From assembly GCA_950295325.1 (NCBI GenBank), contig OX485805.1:24663501-24727500 (forward strand): a stretch of DNA of 64,000 bases, written 5' to 3'. The notes below the pieces were generated by a model, which did no database searches, was not told the DNA's origin, and worked only from the letters and a program-made list of their open reading frames with translations. Position 1 is the stretch's first letter; every line of letters starts with the position of its first letter. This document shows positions 14,201 to 25,899 of the stretch, piece after piece. The position numbers and the translations under genes were made by a program. The DNA comes from Polytrichum commune (lineage: Eukaryota; Streptophyta; Polytrichopsida; Polytrichales; Polytrichaceae).

Positions 14201-17200
14201 AAGGTTCAGCACTTAAAAAGTTGACCTTACCCAGATTTTTATGCCCGCCTGTGCGAGCAGGGTGATCGTTTCTGCGACTCCTTCTTGTAGTTTATCTTCC
14301 ACAGCTGTGACTCCTAATAGTACCTAGCATAAAGCGAAAGATCTAGGTGCAGTATATTCATTAACTAGAAGTAGGCCAGACATCTCAAACCAACCCCTCC
14401 ATGGACAGAGCTGTTCAGTAGAAGACTAAGGCTGCTTTACTGACAAGATTTTCTGAACAACTCAGATAGAAACACAAAGATTTCAAGACAATACTGTCTG
14501 CATTTTTGAGGTTCTGAGGTTGGTCGAACTGCTTCTGGCAGTATTTATGTCTATTCTGTGTTGTGGTGATGAAGTAGAAGATGAACTATTCCATTCAGGT
14601 TTGAAATGTTGGAGTCAGTCACGGAAGGTAACTTTCTGGAAGGCTGTACTTGCATCACGCATGATAAAGGCCGGAGCCTCAAACAAGGCCAGCTCCGTGT
14701 GCTAAGTCTCTATTCCTGTTGGAAAGCATGCACGTAAAGAATGTAGTTACCATGTCTCGTTCAACAGTTTCCGCAGCGATCATTAGTTTAGCTTGCCGGT
14801 CGTCAAATGAGTTACTTGCGTTGTGGAATCGTCCCGCCCATGATTCGTACTCTTTTTGACTCAGCTGGAAGTAATATATTAAAGCATCATAGTTAGTTTA
14901 CATTCCATGATCTCTCTACAATAATGAATCACCAATCGCTTAACTATATTTTCTCGTATACCTCACGTTCAGCAATACAAAGGGTCCGGTAGCCACTTCG
15001 AGAAAAGTCTTCAACGTGCTGAATGGTCGCTTCAACGGTCGGGGATTTTAAATGCTTCAACCTTTTGAGAATCGCAGAGTCCGCCCCTTTGCAATACAAC
15101 TTTATCCTGTCAAGCACACGCCCTAATCCGGTATCTTCAAGAACTCCATTGGACTGAATCTATTTCCACGATTACATCTATGGATATCCTCATTTCAGAA
15201 TATACAATCAATCACATGTTGGACATTTCCCTGTGTCTGTATACTTAACGTAGTGTGTGCTTGTTATGTGTGGCTATTCAGATATGACGTTATTATTTAA
15301 GATTACCTCCAAGCGAGGTTTAAGATTCTATACAGGAAGGTTAAACCTGATACTTGAAGGTCCTTACGTGTACTATTTTTCTACATGTAGTAAGCTCGGA
15401 AGAAGACAATGTCAAGAAATCTGGACAATGGAGATTGAGTTACTGACGAAAAGTGAAAAAGAAGTAACGGCAAATGGACCTAGTAACAATTAGATAATTA
15501 CCGCCCTTGGGGGTCTCTGCAGATGATGCTCATGCGCTTGCGCTCAGATGTATATTCCAGACGAGCTAAAACAGTTTGTCTAACCAGTCCAACTCCCTGC
15601 AACAATAATGTCGTCAAGTGGTGTGGAGACACTAAAGTATGTAGGGAGAAAGTATATGATATTTCTTTAGATATACTAACTCAGAATAATATCATCTAAT
15701 TGAAATTTTCAACCTGTACATAGATGTCCATCTCTGTTGCGTTTCGAGACTCGAGTTGAAACCCGCATTCTGCAGCACCCTGTACTAGCCACATTCAAAA
15801 AGTAATCAGTCTTCTGGAGCAAATGGGTGTCCAGAGGATACTTTGTTATGTTAGAAGGACGATGTCGTTCAGTCACAAAAGCTAAAAGATGAATTTATTT
15901 GAAGTATGAAACAAATCATGCCATCACATGTGACTGTATTGAGATCTGCGATGTACATGAAGGGATACAAAAATCTGAGGAAGAGACGTCGTAAAGGAAT
16001 GCAAAAGGTTCATCTACCTTACAAATACAAAATTGGTTACTGAGCCCAGTATTTTCCACAAGCCCTATGTACTCTTAGAGTACAGATTACAGATGAAGTA
16101 CACTGAGAGGGAGATATTGCATTTTACTGATGCCGCAATAGACAGTGATACGAACAACAAAGAAACCAGATTACTGTCTTTCCTGAACAAGGGCTGCTTC
16201 ATCCGGAGAGGAGGCTTGGTACTGGATTTCGTCGTCACTGGTAAATTGAGGATACACATTGTGACAAAGGGCAAGGTGAGTAAAGAAAGCCGAACACTTC
16301 CGGCCTATGTCATTATTAGACATAATAACTTCCTGCAAAACACTATCCTGAGCCACAACGTGGACAGAGCCACTTGATTGCTCTCTCGGTCTGTCTTCCA
16401 ACATTGGCTCTCCCCCATACAAATTTCCTCCAATTGAGCATTGAATAAATGCCATCACATTTTGCGTCAAGGTGCCTGTTTTGTCTGCCAGCACATAGTT
16501 GACCTGTACGTTGCAAATTGCCATCTCTCTTTCAAAGACTATGTGTAATTCAATTAAATGAATATAAGGACACCTTTGAGATATACCCAAGAAACCCTCT
16601 TAAACCAATAAAGAATAACGAGGACATTGATTTGCTAATGATTTTCCTCAAGATGCTACTTAGTTAACCAAGAGACTGGTACATTCTTACACATTCAGTC
16701 ATGTACTACTCATGAGCTCCATATTTCTATTGTGCTTATTTTTTGAAATTTGAGGATTCTATTTCTCTTGTGGTCTGGTCATCCTTCAGTTCAGTCTAAG
16801 TAAATGTACGTAAATCGAGATTCCTCCCGCGTCTATAAGTTTGCACTTTCAGACCTGTTTAATTGGCTTGGCATTTGATGTCTTCAAATTTCTTGGAAGT
16901 AATAAGAACATTTGAAATTTTACATATGTTACTCAATTCTGCATGGATAGTGCAGCTGGTAGTCTTACCTGACCAAGTTCTTCAACAAAACCAGATGCAC
17001 GGGCCCGTGCTGGCCTATCATCTTCAGTGCTGTAAATTTGAAGGTCCCAGCCGATATACATACATTGCACCACATTTACTAACTCGACTGTAACGTACAA
17101 TGAGATGGGTATAAACTCATGCAACAAGACAAGGAACCTGCATAGCGCACAACCCTGCTGTAACTTGTTGTACTCTATGCACCTCAGTCGAAGAGGAGAA

Positions 17201-20200
17201 AAAGTAATTACACACTTACTAGCTATAGATACAAATCCTGTTGGTTTACTGTAAATTTACTTCAATTTCAAAGTAGGAGTCTTAAAATGGTGAGAAACAA
17301 TTTGATCTCGAGCATTCAAGATTGATAGATTCAAATTCAGAATGTTGTGATCCAGCTTCTCAAGTTGTACCTAAGAAATCGAATGCAGTAGCTTCCAATG
17401 GTTCCAACTCCAAATTCTGGCCATCCAGATACCTCTGGTACATAGAAGACGTCCTTGTGATTCTCCAACCAAACATTCCCGGCGACGGCGAGAGAGATAC
17501 AGATAATTATCAGGAAAAAGAACATTGTTTTTACCATCGTGTTGATATGAGCTGCAAGAGTAGAACCCTGCGGATCAATGAGCGTATCAGATAGGATTGG
17601 TTTCCGAAGCATGATCACGTTGATATTGGAATTACAGACGTCAAAGGTACACTTCGTATATCCAGAAGTGATGAGACAGGTTTTCTGGGCGCAAGATTGA
17701 TGGAAAAGGTTCGTAAATAGAATCGCTAAACAACTTGAAAATTTTCACGAGCTAGTTTCAACAAAATCAGCAAAACCGACTCTAGAGTAGACGAACCCAG
17801 ATTATCTAAATGGGAGGAGCAACGAATTGAACAGATTAAAGCAAGAAGTTCAGGAGGAATCCAATAGCAGTATTACCTTCTTCGAAATTGTTGCCATGTT
17901 ACGCACGACCTTTGTGTCACGTCCTGTGAAGACAACAGTGCCAAGAACCCATGATGTATTACGAAGAGTTGCTCCTCTGAGCAGTATATTGGATTTATCT
18001 AGTGGAATTCTACGTTTACCCTGCAGAAATCAAGGTATAGTCTTATACATCCGTTTTGATGTCTATCATCCATAAGCAAATCAGCTTCGATTATGTTTGC
18101 AAATACATTACCTATCATTCATGTATGAAAGTTAATCTTTTGGATTCGCAGTCACAAAACACAGTCTGGGTAACGGGATCTCTCGAAGAGGTGAACGTTC
18201 ACCTGAACATTTATAGCGCCCTTAAATCCATATGAGCGGCTGTTGGGATGCTCACACTTAATAGTCATGCCAGAGAAAACTGACATTGACATTGAACCAT
18301 TCTCAAACACACAAGGCGCTGATTGATATGTTGCTGTTCGGATTTTCAAGCGAGTGTCACCATCAACATATGCTGTATCCACATAAGCCACTCCTGTACA
18401 TGAGTAAGAAGCAAAGTAAGCTTATTGTAGCGATAGATCCACGGTAAAAGAGAGTGAAGAACATCACTGATGCACTACATAGCAAATGTACCTCACATGA
18501 CCGATAGCGTTAATATGACTAATCGCTGTCATCAACATATATGTGAATATGAATTGTACATAGATGTCAAGCGTATACAGTAAATAAATAAGAGATAAAC
18601 ACTGAGGTATTGTTGTTTTTGAGCTGGAGCTTGAAGACCACACCCTGAGAATCAGAAGAACACAAGATCACCATATCTGCTGGAAACTCCTCATCCATAT
18701 TCACCTGTAATATGTCGCCCACAATAACGGATTCCCAAGCATGGATCTCAAACCTTTCGCCCTTGAAAATATAAGCTTCTCGATGGTTCACCTACATGGA
18801 TTGTCTCCCTAAATTATTTATGTAGTAGAATTTAGAAGTTCAGATAATTTCATAAATTAAAGATGTGCAAGCAATTCCTTTCCCAGATATAGAAAATGAC
18901 TGCAAGCATATACGTTCACTCCAGCACCAATGTGCCAAACGAAATAAGGAAGCAGTAAAATATTTTTGGTGACAAATTGTCCTGATGAACTTCTTGAGAA
19001 ATTAGTTTAGACGGCCTTCTCAATGCAATTTAGACACCAGATCAAATTCGTAAGACTCTAAGTAGGACATACTTTTTTGCAAGTTAAGTGACTTGCTGTG
19101 GTTCTTGTCAGATTATCTTAGGTTGACACTCTAATGCGATAATATTGTGAGTGCGATCTTGAAGTGAAGGAGAGCCTGTCAACGTGGCTCCAGAATATCT
19201 TATCATACTGCCAAATGCTTGGCCAATCAAAAGTATCAAGTTGCCACAACATGGAAGTGCTGGCAATAAGGTGGTGTGCTCACCAATCTGTCAGCAACAT
19301 GGTGTCTCCAGTCATCATAGACTTCTTTAACACCATTTAAAATTAGCACAAAAGAAAGAGGAGCAAAAGTCGTGATCCAACTGGTTGGTGACAAGCCTGG
19401 TACAAGCTGTATTAGCGCAATCAGCAGGAAATAAAGGTTTGCTGGCTGCAGGAATTGATGAAAAAGGTTCGATGGGACGAATGTTAAAGCAGTGTATTTA
19501 GATGTCACGAGTTTGTTTGAACAAAACCTGCAAAATCAGTTCCATACCTGTGTTAAAGCCATCACTACGAAAGCATGGTCGGCACTGTACCTTTTATTTG
19601 TAAAAAATGTGACATAAAGGCCATTTGTGTGTCACATTACAACCTACCAAATTATAATCCTTCCAAATAAGAAATGAAGAAGATTCCCGAGAGAGCTCGT
19701 GGAAGAATCTGAAGAAATTGTTCTCCTACTAACAGAGATGGTCACACTGTAGTTCTCGACACCCACAGCACAGGCAATCCGCTATAAGAAACGTGCGTGA
19801 CTTTCATATGACTGTGTTTTCAAGTTGAATCACAGGATGATGGTTCCTAAATCATCATGACACTCACCTCTAACCTTAGAGAGAGCTGATGCACTTACTC
19901 GTGATTTTGCAGTGCACTTTCACAGAGTTTTCTGGTCACATGCACTCGAACGGTTCGGCAATTTGACAAACTACTTGGTTGCTGCTGAGCTCAAACACAT
20001 CATAAAAACAACACAATTGCACTACTCAGCAGAGTAAGTAATGAGTATTTGAGTCAAACATCATCTTCATCGAAAGTATAAGACGACAATGCAGACCTGG
20101 CTAACACAGGTAGGCACTCTGAATATGAGCTATGGTGCAAATTTGCAATATTACTCTGAATCAGATGACATGGATATAATGTGTAATATCTAGAAAGATG

Positions 20201-20690
20201 ATTGAACATGACCCTTGAAAGAATGGAAGATAAACTTATTTCAGCACTTTGGTAATGGCTCCACAATCATTCGAGACAGAGAACCCCCTGCAGCATGCTG
20301 AGCATCCTTGCCAGGCATGCACTAAACGGCTCAAGGAATCTAAGGTTTTTCAGTATGGCCTGAGAAAGTTGGCATAATCTTCTGGCTGTAGTTAAATTAC
20401 TAGAGACTTCAAACCAAAGACCCAGAATGAACTGTACAAAGCCCAGAATATTGCAGTTCACAAAAGCCTAGAGCTTCTGTGACACAATATCATGCATGAC
20501 CCTCTTGGCAAGTTAAGGGGAGAGAAATTGAAGGCCTGAACCTGCCCACGTTCCAATGCAAGGAATTAAGCAGAGAAATGAAAAGGCCCAAATCGTATGT
20601 ATTTGTTGAAGAGAGGAGGTAGCATATTAGGAGAAATAATTACCTTATATCTGGTCCCTTCAGTTTTGTTGCGTAGTTCATTCTCCACAT
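8253..20690 (-). CDS. P4-type phospholipid-transporting ATPase (flippase), 22 coding exons, long C-tail
   Basis: P4-ATPases move phospholipids to the cytosolic leaflet of endo- and plasma membranes. Model, 5' to 3': 20690-20644, 19527-19284, 18791-18644, 18393-18203, 18020-17877, 17651-17371, 17137-16969, 16503-16183, 15779-15714, 15596-15502, 15106-14962, 14864-14751, 14323-14231, 13823-13649, 13530-13382, 13188-12992, 12868-12515, 12208-11538, 11221-10583, 10044-9781, 9575-9148, 8717-8253. The total is 5400 nt, 1799 aa. Seen: N-terminal TSKYT, PISLY in M4, DKTGTLTQN (phosphorylated Asp about residue 415), KGADS, LTGDK, GDGANDV (about 811) and M5-M10 ending near 1085. The family is usually 1100-1250 aa, so the tail of about 700 aa is exceptional. 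It has a GYKLNF segment (about 1205) where other P4 enzymes carry GYAFS, then a 15-aa proline/basic repeat. Odd points: DGDT replaces DGET (residue 159), and the exon-8 donor reads GA. The start exon is the least certain part. Confidence 0.88.
9172..9400 (-). repeat. 45-bp tandem repeat encoding 15-aa SP/TP-basic units in the flippase tail
   Basis: About five units of 45 bp (one of 48 bp) lie inside the penultimate coding exon. The translated units follow the pattern T-x-L-x-P-x-N-I-[ST]-P-R-[TK]-[RK]-G-[SP]. Most carry [ST]-P-x-[KR]-like sites of the kind used by proline-directed kinases. Further TPRR, TPK and SPR motifs continue in the last exon. Confidence 0.85.
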
Positions 20691-22400
20691 CTCTAGCAGT
20701 CTGTCGTTGAAATGTCTTGTGTTAAAGGATTACAGAGCAAAGTGGAGGGGATCAATTAGCCACATGCAGAGGTAATTGGCAGTTGTGACTTACCATATCG
20801 TTCTCCAGTGCACAATGATATTTCACAGAAATCAATAAAATATATGACAATCTCTTTCATGCGAGGGACTTTTAATCAACCACAGGCTGTGCAATTTTCT
20901 GGATACTGCCATTCCAATAGCTCGATAGGCACTTCTTTACTTGTTCCTAACTGCAGTCCTGCAAATTAAAACATAACATTGTATTGCCGTGAAAGGCACT
21001 CCCTCCAATTTCTACGAAACGTTGTCACAAACAAACCCTACAGAAACATGGAAACTCCCACCTTTTAATCAGCTGAAATCTCCAAACATGTCCTACTTCT
21101 GCTCTTCAACACCCCTAAGGTCAGGTTTCCAACAAGATCGAGGGATATGCTCCAAAAAAGTATAGAAGAAACCCAGGATAGATTTTACTATGCACGAGGA
21201 CTTTGAACAAGCTGAAAATTTGCCTGCATTCCTGACTATAGGATTGTCAATTGTCAACAGCATTGCCAAGCAGCCTCTGGAAAAGTCTATCTGGAAAATC
21301 ATAGGCCCATATAATCTGGTAGATATGACTTCTATCGTCGATCTCTGACAAAATTACAACTGGAAACGTAATTGAGACCGGCATTGCCCTTTTTAGGGTT
21401 GAGACATAATTTCTCTACCCTGATGAGTGCCCACTGAGGTTCCAGATCGGAAAACTTACCCTAGCAGGTAACACATTCTGCACGATACACAGATTAAAGA
21501 AAAGCATATGATACATGGTGGAAGCCAGGAAATCACGAACGTAGCCGGGACGTAGCCCTATCCAGTTACCTCAGGTTAGAAGAATTCCGACAAGAGAAGG
21601 AGAGCAGCTGCGAGACAACCTTTACTCCTCCATTTCGTACAGCCTACTAGTGGAACCATTTTCTTGATTGCTGCACACAAGTGCAAGATTCACATAAGCG
21701 TCGATTATCTTTGCCCCCCGATATTGCCCATCCGAGGACTTTCTATTACGGCAGTTAAACGTGATGATGCCTCCGAAGTTGCAAAATCCACTTCATGTAA
21801 CAGATGTTGTGCCAATTCGACTATTAAGCCTCAAAAGTTATGGAACCAGAAAGTAACCAAGAAATCTACAATCCGCCAATGCCCGTGCCTTCGAAGCTTG
21901 AATACTTGATTCGAATGCAAAGCTGACCAAGACGCTCGCGTTGCACAGGATATACCCACGACTTGATCAATTCCGGGGAAAAAAAGAAAAAAAGAAAAAA
22001 CTGAATTGACTTGAGGCAAATGGAGCAGCATGATCTCAGGAACCACGTTACGCGATTTTGTGCTTCGATCGCAACGGACCTCGTCTGCAGCACGAACTGT
22101 ACATGAGTTGATAAGAATATTCTCCTCTCAAGATTGATGAAAAACCAGGAAAATGATCTTTAAGCTATTGTTTTCTACTCCAATTGAGCGAAGTTCTCTG
22201 AGGCGAGAGAGAGAGAGAGAGAGAGATTCGTGCGACTCCTTTGATTCCTAAGTGCTTTATGAGTGGTCTCGATGTAATCATAGCCAGAGAGGAGGGCAAA
22301 AACAAGGAAGAGGTCGGTATCTCCGTGGGTGGCCTCCATTCATCCGTCAAGGCTTCATCAATATTGAAGCTGGCCATAACCAATCGGCTTACGTTATTTC
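20691..22400 (-). promoter_or_regulatory. Putative flippase upstream/5' leader region
   Basis: Upstream of the proposed start there is no conserved frame. On the minus strand the region holds a CT tract (22227-22204) inside a pyrimidine-rich stretch, a pattern common in plant leaders. Start and intron positions of the leader cannot be read from sequence alone, and a further upstream coding exon is possible. Confidence 0.3.
22204..22227. repeat. (GA)n microsatellite
   Basis: Twelve or so GA units on the plus strand (CT on the minus strand). It lies upstream of the flippase and may fall within its leader. Confidence 0.9.
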
Positions 22401-22984
22401 AAGTATTTCAGGCCATCAGGGATTTCTTTTCAGTTATATATTGTAACCATGACTGTATTTCAAGATGTCTCATCCACGGCAAACTGTACTGTACTGTGTG
22501 TATCTGTCAAATATTCAAGTACTAGATGACAGTTTTGAATCTCATGGAGCTGGATGGAAACTGAAGATTAAGATTGTTGTGTGTGCAATACAAGAAGTAT
22601 TCGCATCGTGAAATGGAATCAACACTCCTGAGTTTTCTCTTCAAGGTGCGCACAGGTCTTCCAAGTAATAACGGGTAACAATGAACTCTACTCCTCAAAA
22701 CTAACGTGTGTAGACACAAAGATGTATTTGAGGGACAAAATGGACGATTCTAAGTTCATGGAAATTCCTATGAGAGTGGAAACCCGCATCTCAGAGCATG
22801 TGAACTAGAGTATTCACGGCTAATTCCTCAATCTAGCAATCCAGGCTGAAAGCATTCCTATCGCCATGACCGTTTCAGTGAAGTATTCTACTAGGCGACT
22901 ACAAGTATTAATCGGACATTTTTCTACCATATCCAAAGCAAATCTTATTGATTGTTGAACTGGTTCCCTTGCATCCACAGAATT

Positions 22985-24610
22985 GCTCAAACACTTCCAT
23001 TGCATCAATTGGGGATAACTGCTTCTGCTGTCGATGAGCCATCTGCATCTGCTGGGATATGTGCTTCTCTGAGCCATCTCGATCTCCTGAGACACTTGAA
23101 TATGCTGGAACAATTTCTTCTGTTCAGACATATGTATCTGCTAGATTTGTTTCCGTATCTTCTGGCACATTCATCTTGGGTAGAACGACACCAGAGGGCT
23201 CCCCCTGCATGAGCAACACGTACACATCAGCGTTCTCTGGCCATTTCAGTCCTTCCAGGAAGTGAGTTCCCATGACACATATATCATTGTGTAGAGGGGC
23301 TGAGCTTCTACAAAGTTGCACACTAGCGCATCCAGCATCCAAAATCATATTCACACTAGCTGAAGGAGCCGGTCCCCTTTGTATAATAGACTAATTTAAA
23401 ACTCCTGACCTGCATATTTTCTCCGTGTTCCTCAAAATCGCGGTAAGAACATGAATGGCCCCTTCTTTCCAGCCGTAAATTTATAAATTCTCAGAACCCA
23501 AGTATTTAGTCAACTGAATGCAATGACGTTACCTCAAGAGACATCTGCTTCAGCTGGAAGGCAAGAGCGTTTGCTGCTGGAGCATCTGCTTCTGCTGGAT
23601 TTGATGCCAGATTTTTCGGCACATTTATCTCAGATGGAACGACACCACAGGACTCCCGCTGCTTGAGCCGCATGTACACCAGCAATCCCTGGCCATTTCA
23701 ATTCTTCGGGGATGTTAGTTCCCATCACATCATTGTCCATAGGAGGTAAGCTTCTAAAAAGTTGAATGCACACGAGCGCATCGAGCAGCCAAATTCATAC
23801 TATACACTCGCTGGAGGAGCCGGTCCCATTTGTATAGGACAAGACCAAATCTCCTGACCTGCATTCTTTCTCCACGTTCCTCAAAATCACGGTAAGAACA
23901 TAAATCACCCCTTCTTTCCAGCCTTTTAACAGATCCTCAGAACTCCAGTACTTAAGTCAACTGATTCCGAGGAAATTACCTCAAGTACCATATTCTTCTG
24001 TAGGAAGTCAAGAGCGACTGCTGCAACATTTGCTTCTGCCGGGACATCTGTATCTGCTGGATTTGTTTCCGTATCTTCTGGCGAATTTATCTCGGATGGA
24101 ACGACACCAGAGGACTCCCCCTGCATGAGCGGCATGTACACATCAGCGTTGCTAATGCCTTTTGACTTCGTTAATGTCAACTTATTTAGCACAATAATGT
24201 CACAAATATGACACTTTCTCTTAGTGGAAACTTAGAATGTCACAAAGTTGACAGACGAATATGACATTAATCCACTGGATTCCAGTAATTCTCTGTCCAT
24301 GTCAGTTCTTCAGGGAATTGACTTTCCATGATATATCACTGTCTAGAGGGTCTGAGCATCTACAAAGTCAGACGCACACTAGCGCATCCAGCATCCAAAT
24401 TCATATCTAACACTACCTGGAGCAGCCAGTCCCCTTTGTATAATAGGGCAAGACTACTAAATCTCCTGACCTGCATATTTTCTCCGTGTTCTTCAAAATC
24501 GCGGTAACAGCATAAAGCGCCCCTTCATTCCAGCCGTTAAGTCACAGAGTCTCAGAACTCCAGTATTTAGTCAACTGATTGCAAGGACGTTACCTCAAGA
24601 AGAACGTTGG
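22985..24610 (-). repeat. Three tandem copies of an exon-like module
   Basis: Anchors repeat three times: CTCCTGACCTGCAT at 23402, 23851 and 24463, with matching blocks at 23329-23390, 23772-23840 and 24375-24440. Spacing is 449 and 612 bp; the longest unit has about 160 bp extra near 24190-24310. On the minus strand each unit holds an open piece like GWKEGAIHVLTAILRNTEK and one like ESSGVVPSEIN. Two units end in a Leu-Glu codon pair followed by a GTAA donor (near 23536 and 23980), and a related exon end sits near 24597. This looks like duplicated exons of a gene I do not recognise. One copy has a stop in the second piece, so some units may be non-functional. Confidence 0.6.
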
Positions 24611-24960
24611 AATGTGTGGCCTTCAACACCTTGATTGTCTGCCACGAGAAGGATATGATCAAGCTTGCTACGACGGATACTTTCCTCGTTTATAAAGAGC
24701 TATCACGCTAAATGACCAGAAACTACTTGAAATTCTGGGAACACTAACGAATGAAAGGAACGACAGATAAGACAAGAGGAAGTTTCAGTTCGAGACCTGC
24801 TCTCATCTTTCACGAGAACTGTCACATTGTAGAAGAACCTGAGTTTACAGATGGGAATGAAACTTACTAGCGCAGTACACAGGACACAGAGAAGTTGTAA
24901 AGGAATATTACGTTCCGAATACGTTACTGCTCAGCCTGAAAGTGCTACCGCAATGGTACC

Positions 24961-25552
24961 TCACAACCTCAGGAGCACCATGATAATAAACAACATGGAT
25001 AGAATCAGTACTTCCTGTATCATGCAGAGACCTTCCCAGAATGCAGTTCGATTTAGTATCTGTTGTATCTTCTCCAAAAGCAGGCGTGACTTGAGAATTG
25101 CCTTCTGAATGTCAGCAGTTAGGGATTCCGCGATCTCTGAGGTTGCCTGACCGGCTTCGAGCTTCTCGTTAAGCCGCTTAAGTTCCCTTGTGCAATCATC
25201 CAAACTATCTTTATACTGCGTCAACTCCTCGTTCACTGCAGGTTTAATTTCAACGACCAAAATGAAAAATGATTCAGAAATCATTAGCAATGTACCAGTA
25301 CCTTGGTATCGACGGAAGGGAATGCCATTCTCTCTGCTTTGTATATTGATGTGGATCCCTGAGGAAACGAATCTTGACACAAAAAGTCACTGACAGAGAA
25401 CGATCAGCCACCAGAAGTAGCTCCAGCATGGCCGACGTCCTCACCTTGATCGATGTCATCATGGTATGACTCCAGTTTCTCCAACCCCTCATGCAGGATT
25501 CTGGCAATAGATTTTGCTGCCATTTCCACGTCCTCTAGTCCTTCCTCTAGCT
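24961..25552 (-). CDS. Unrecognised coiled-coil protein with a C-terminal membrane segment (partial)
   Basis: Three exons can be proposed: 25552-25445, 25372-25302 and about 25227-24961, joined in phase. The first encodes an acidic helix-prone piece (LEEGLEDVEMAAKSIARIL). The third encodes a charged coiled coil (CTRELKRLNEKLEAG), then a hydrophobic segment (VLILSMLFIIMVLLRL) and a stop, so the product would be tail-anchored. The acceptor of the third exon is uncertain (a nearby CAG is an alternative), and the 5' end and start codon were not found. A methionine frame near 25860-25804 (MAPILAVDL) could be an upstream exon but could not be joined. I know no family for it. The tandem exon modules just downstream may belong to the same transcript. 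Confidence 0.4.
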
Positions 25553-25899
25553 CTGGTCCAGGAAAAAAATAATCAGTTGTTTAGTTTCCAATTCAAACAA
25601 TAATTAACTCTATCGATCACAAATAATATTATGCCTATCATGCTCCAATACATCAGCTAATGAAAACTGCAAAGCTACGGCAGCTAAGTTCTGCTAGGAT
25701 GCCGCTGCGAGAATCATTCCATTCATCTACATCTCAGACAGCCATTTCGATCAACACTATAGTGATGCGTTTCTGGAGAAACGCGCCGTCGGATCAATCC
25801 AAATCCAACTCTCAAAACTTCTTCAAATGGCGAACGATTGCCGTGAGATCCACTGCAAGGATTGGAGCCATTTCCGTACCATCACCTTCGTCTTGATTC

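Noticed and set aside
15170-15502. An extra flippase coding segment reading [17 protein letters not shown] upstream of 15106
   Set aside because: It is open but the phase does not fit exon 10. Using the acceptor at 15107 restores the frame and gives the expected join before the KGADS motif.
22165-22383. 72-aa minus-strand frame as a flippase N-terminal exon
   Set aside because: It reads through the CT tract and cannot be joined in frame to the TSKYT exon by a clear splice pair.
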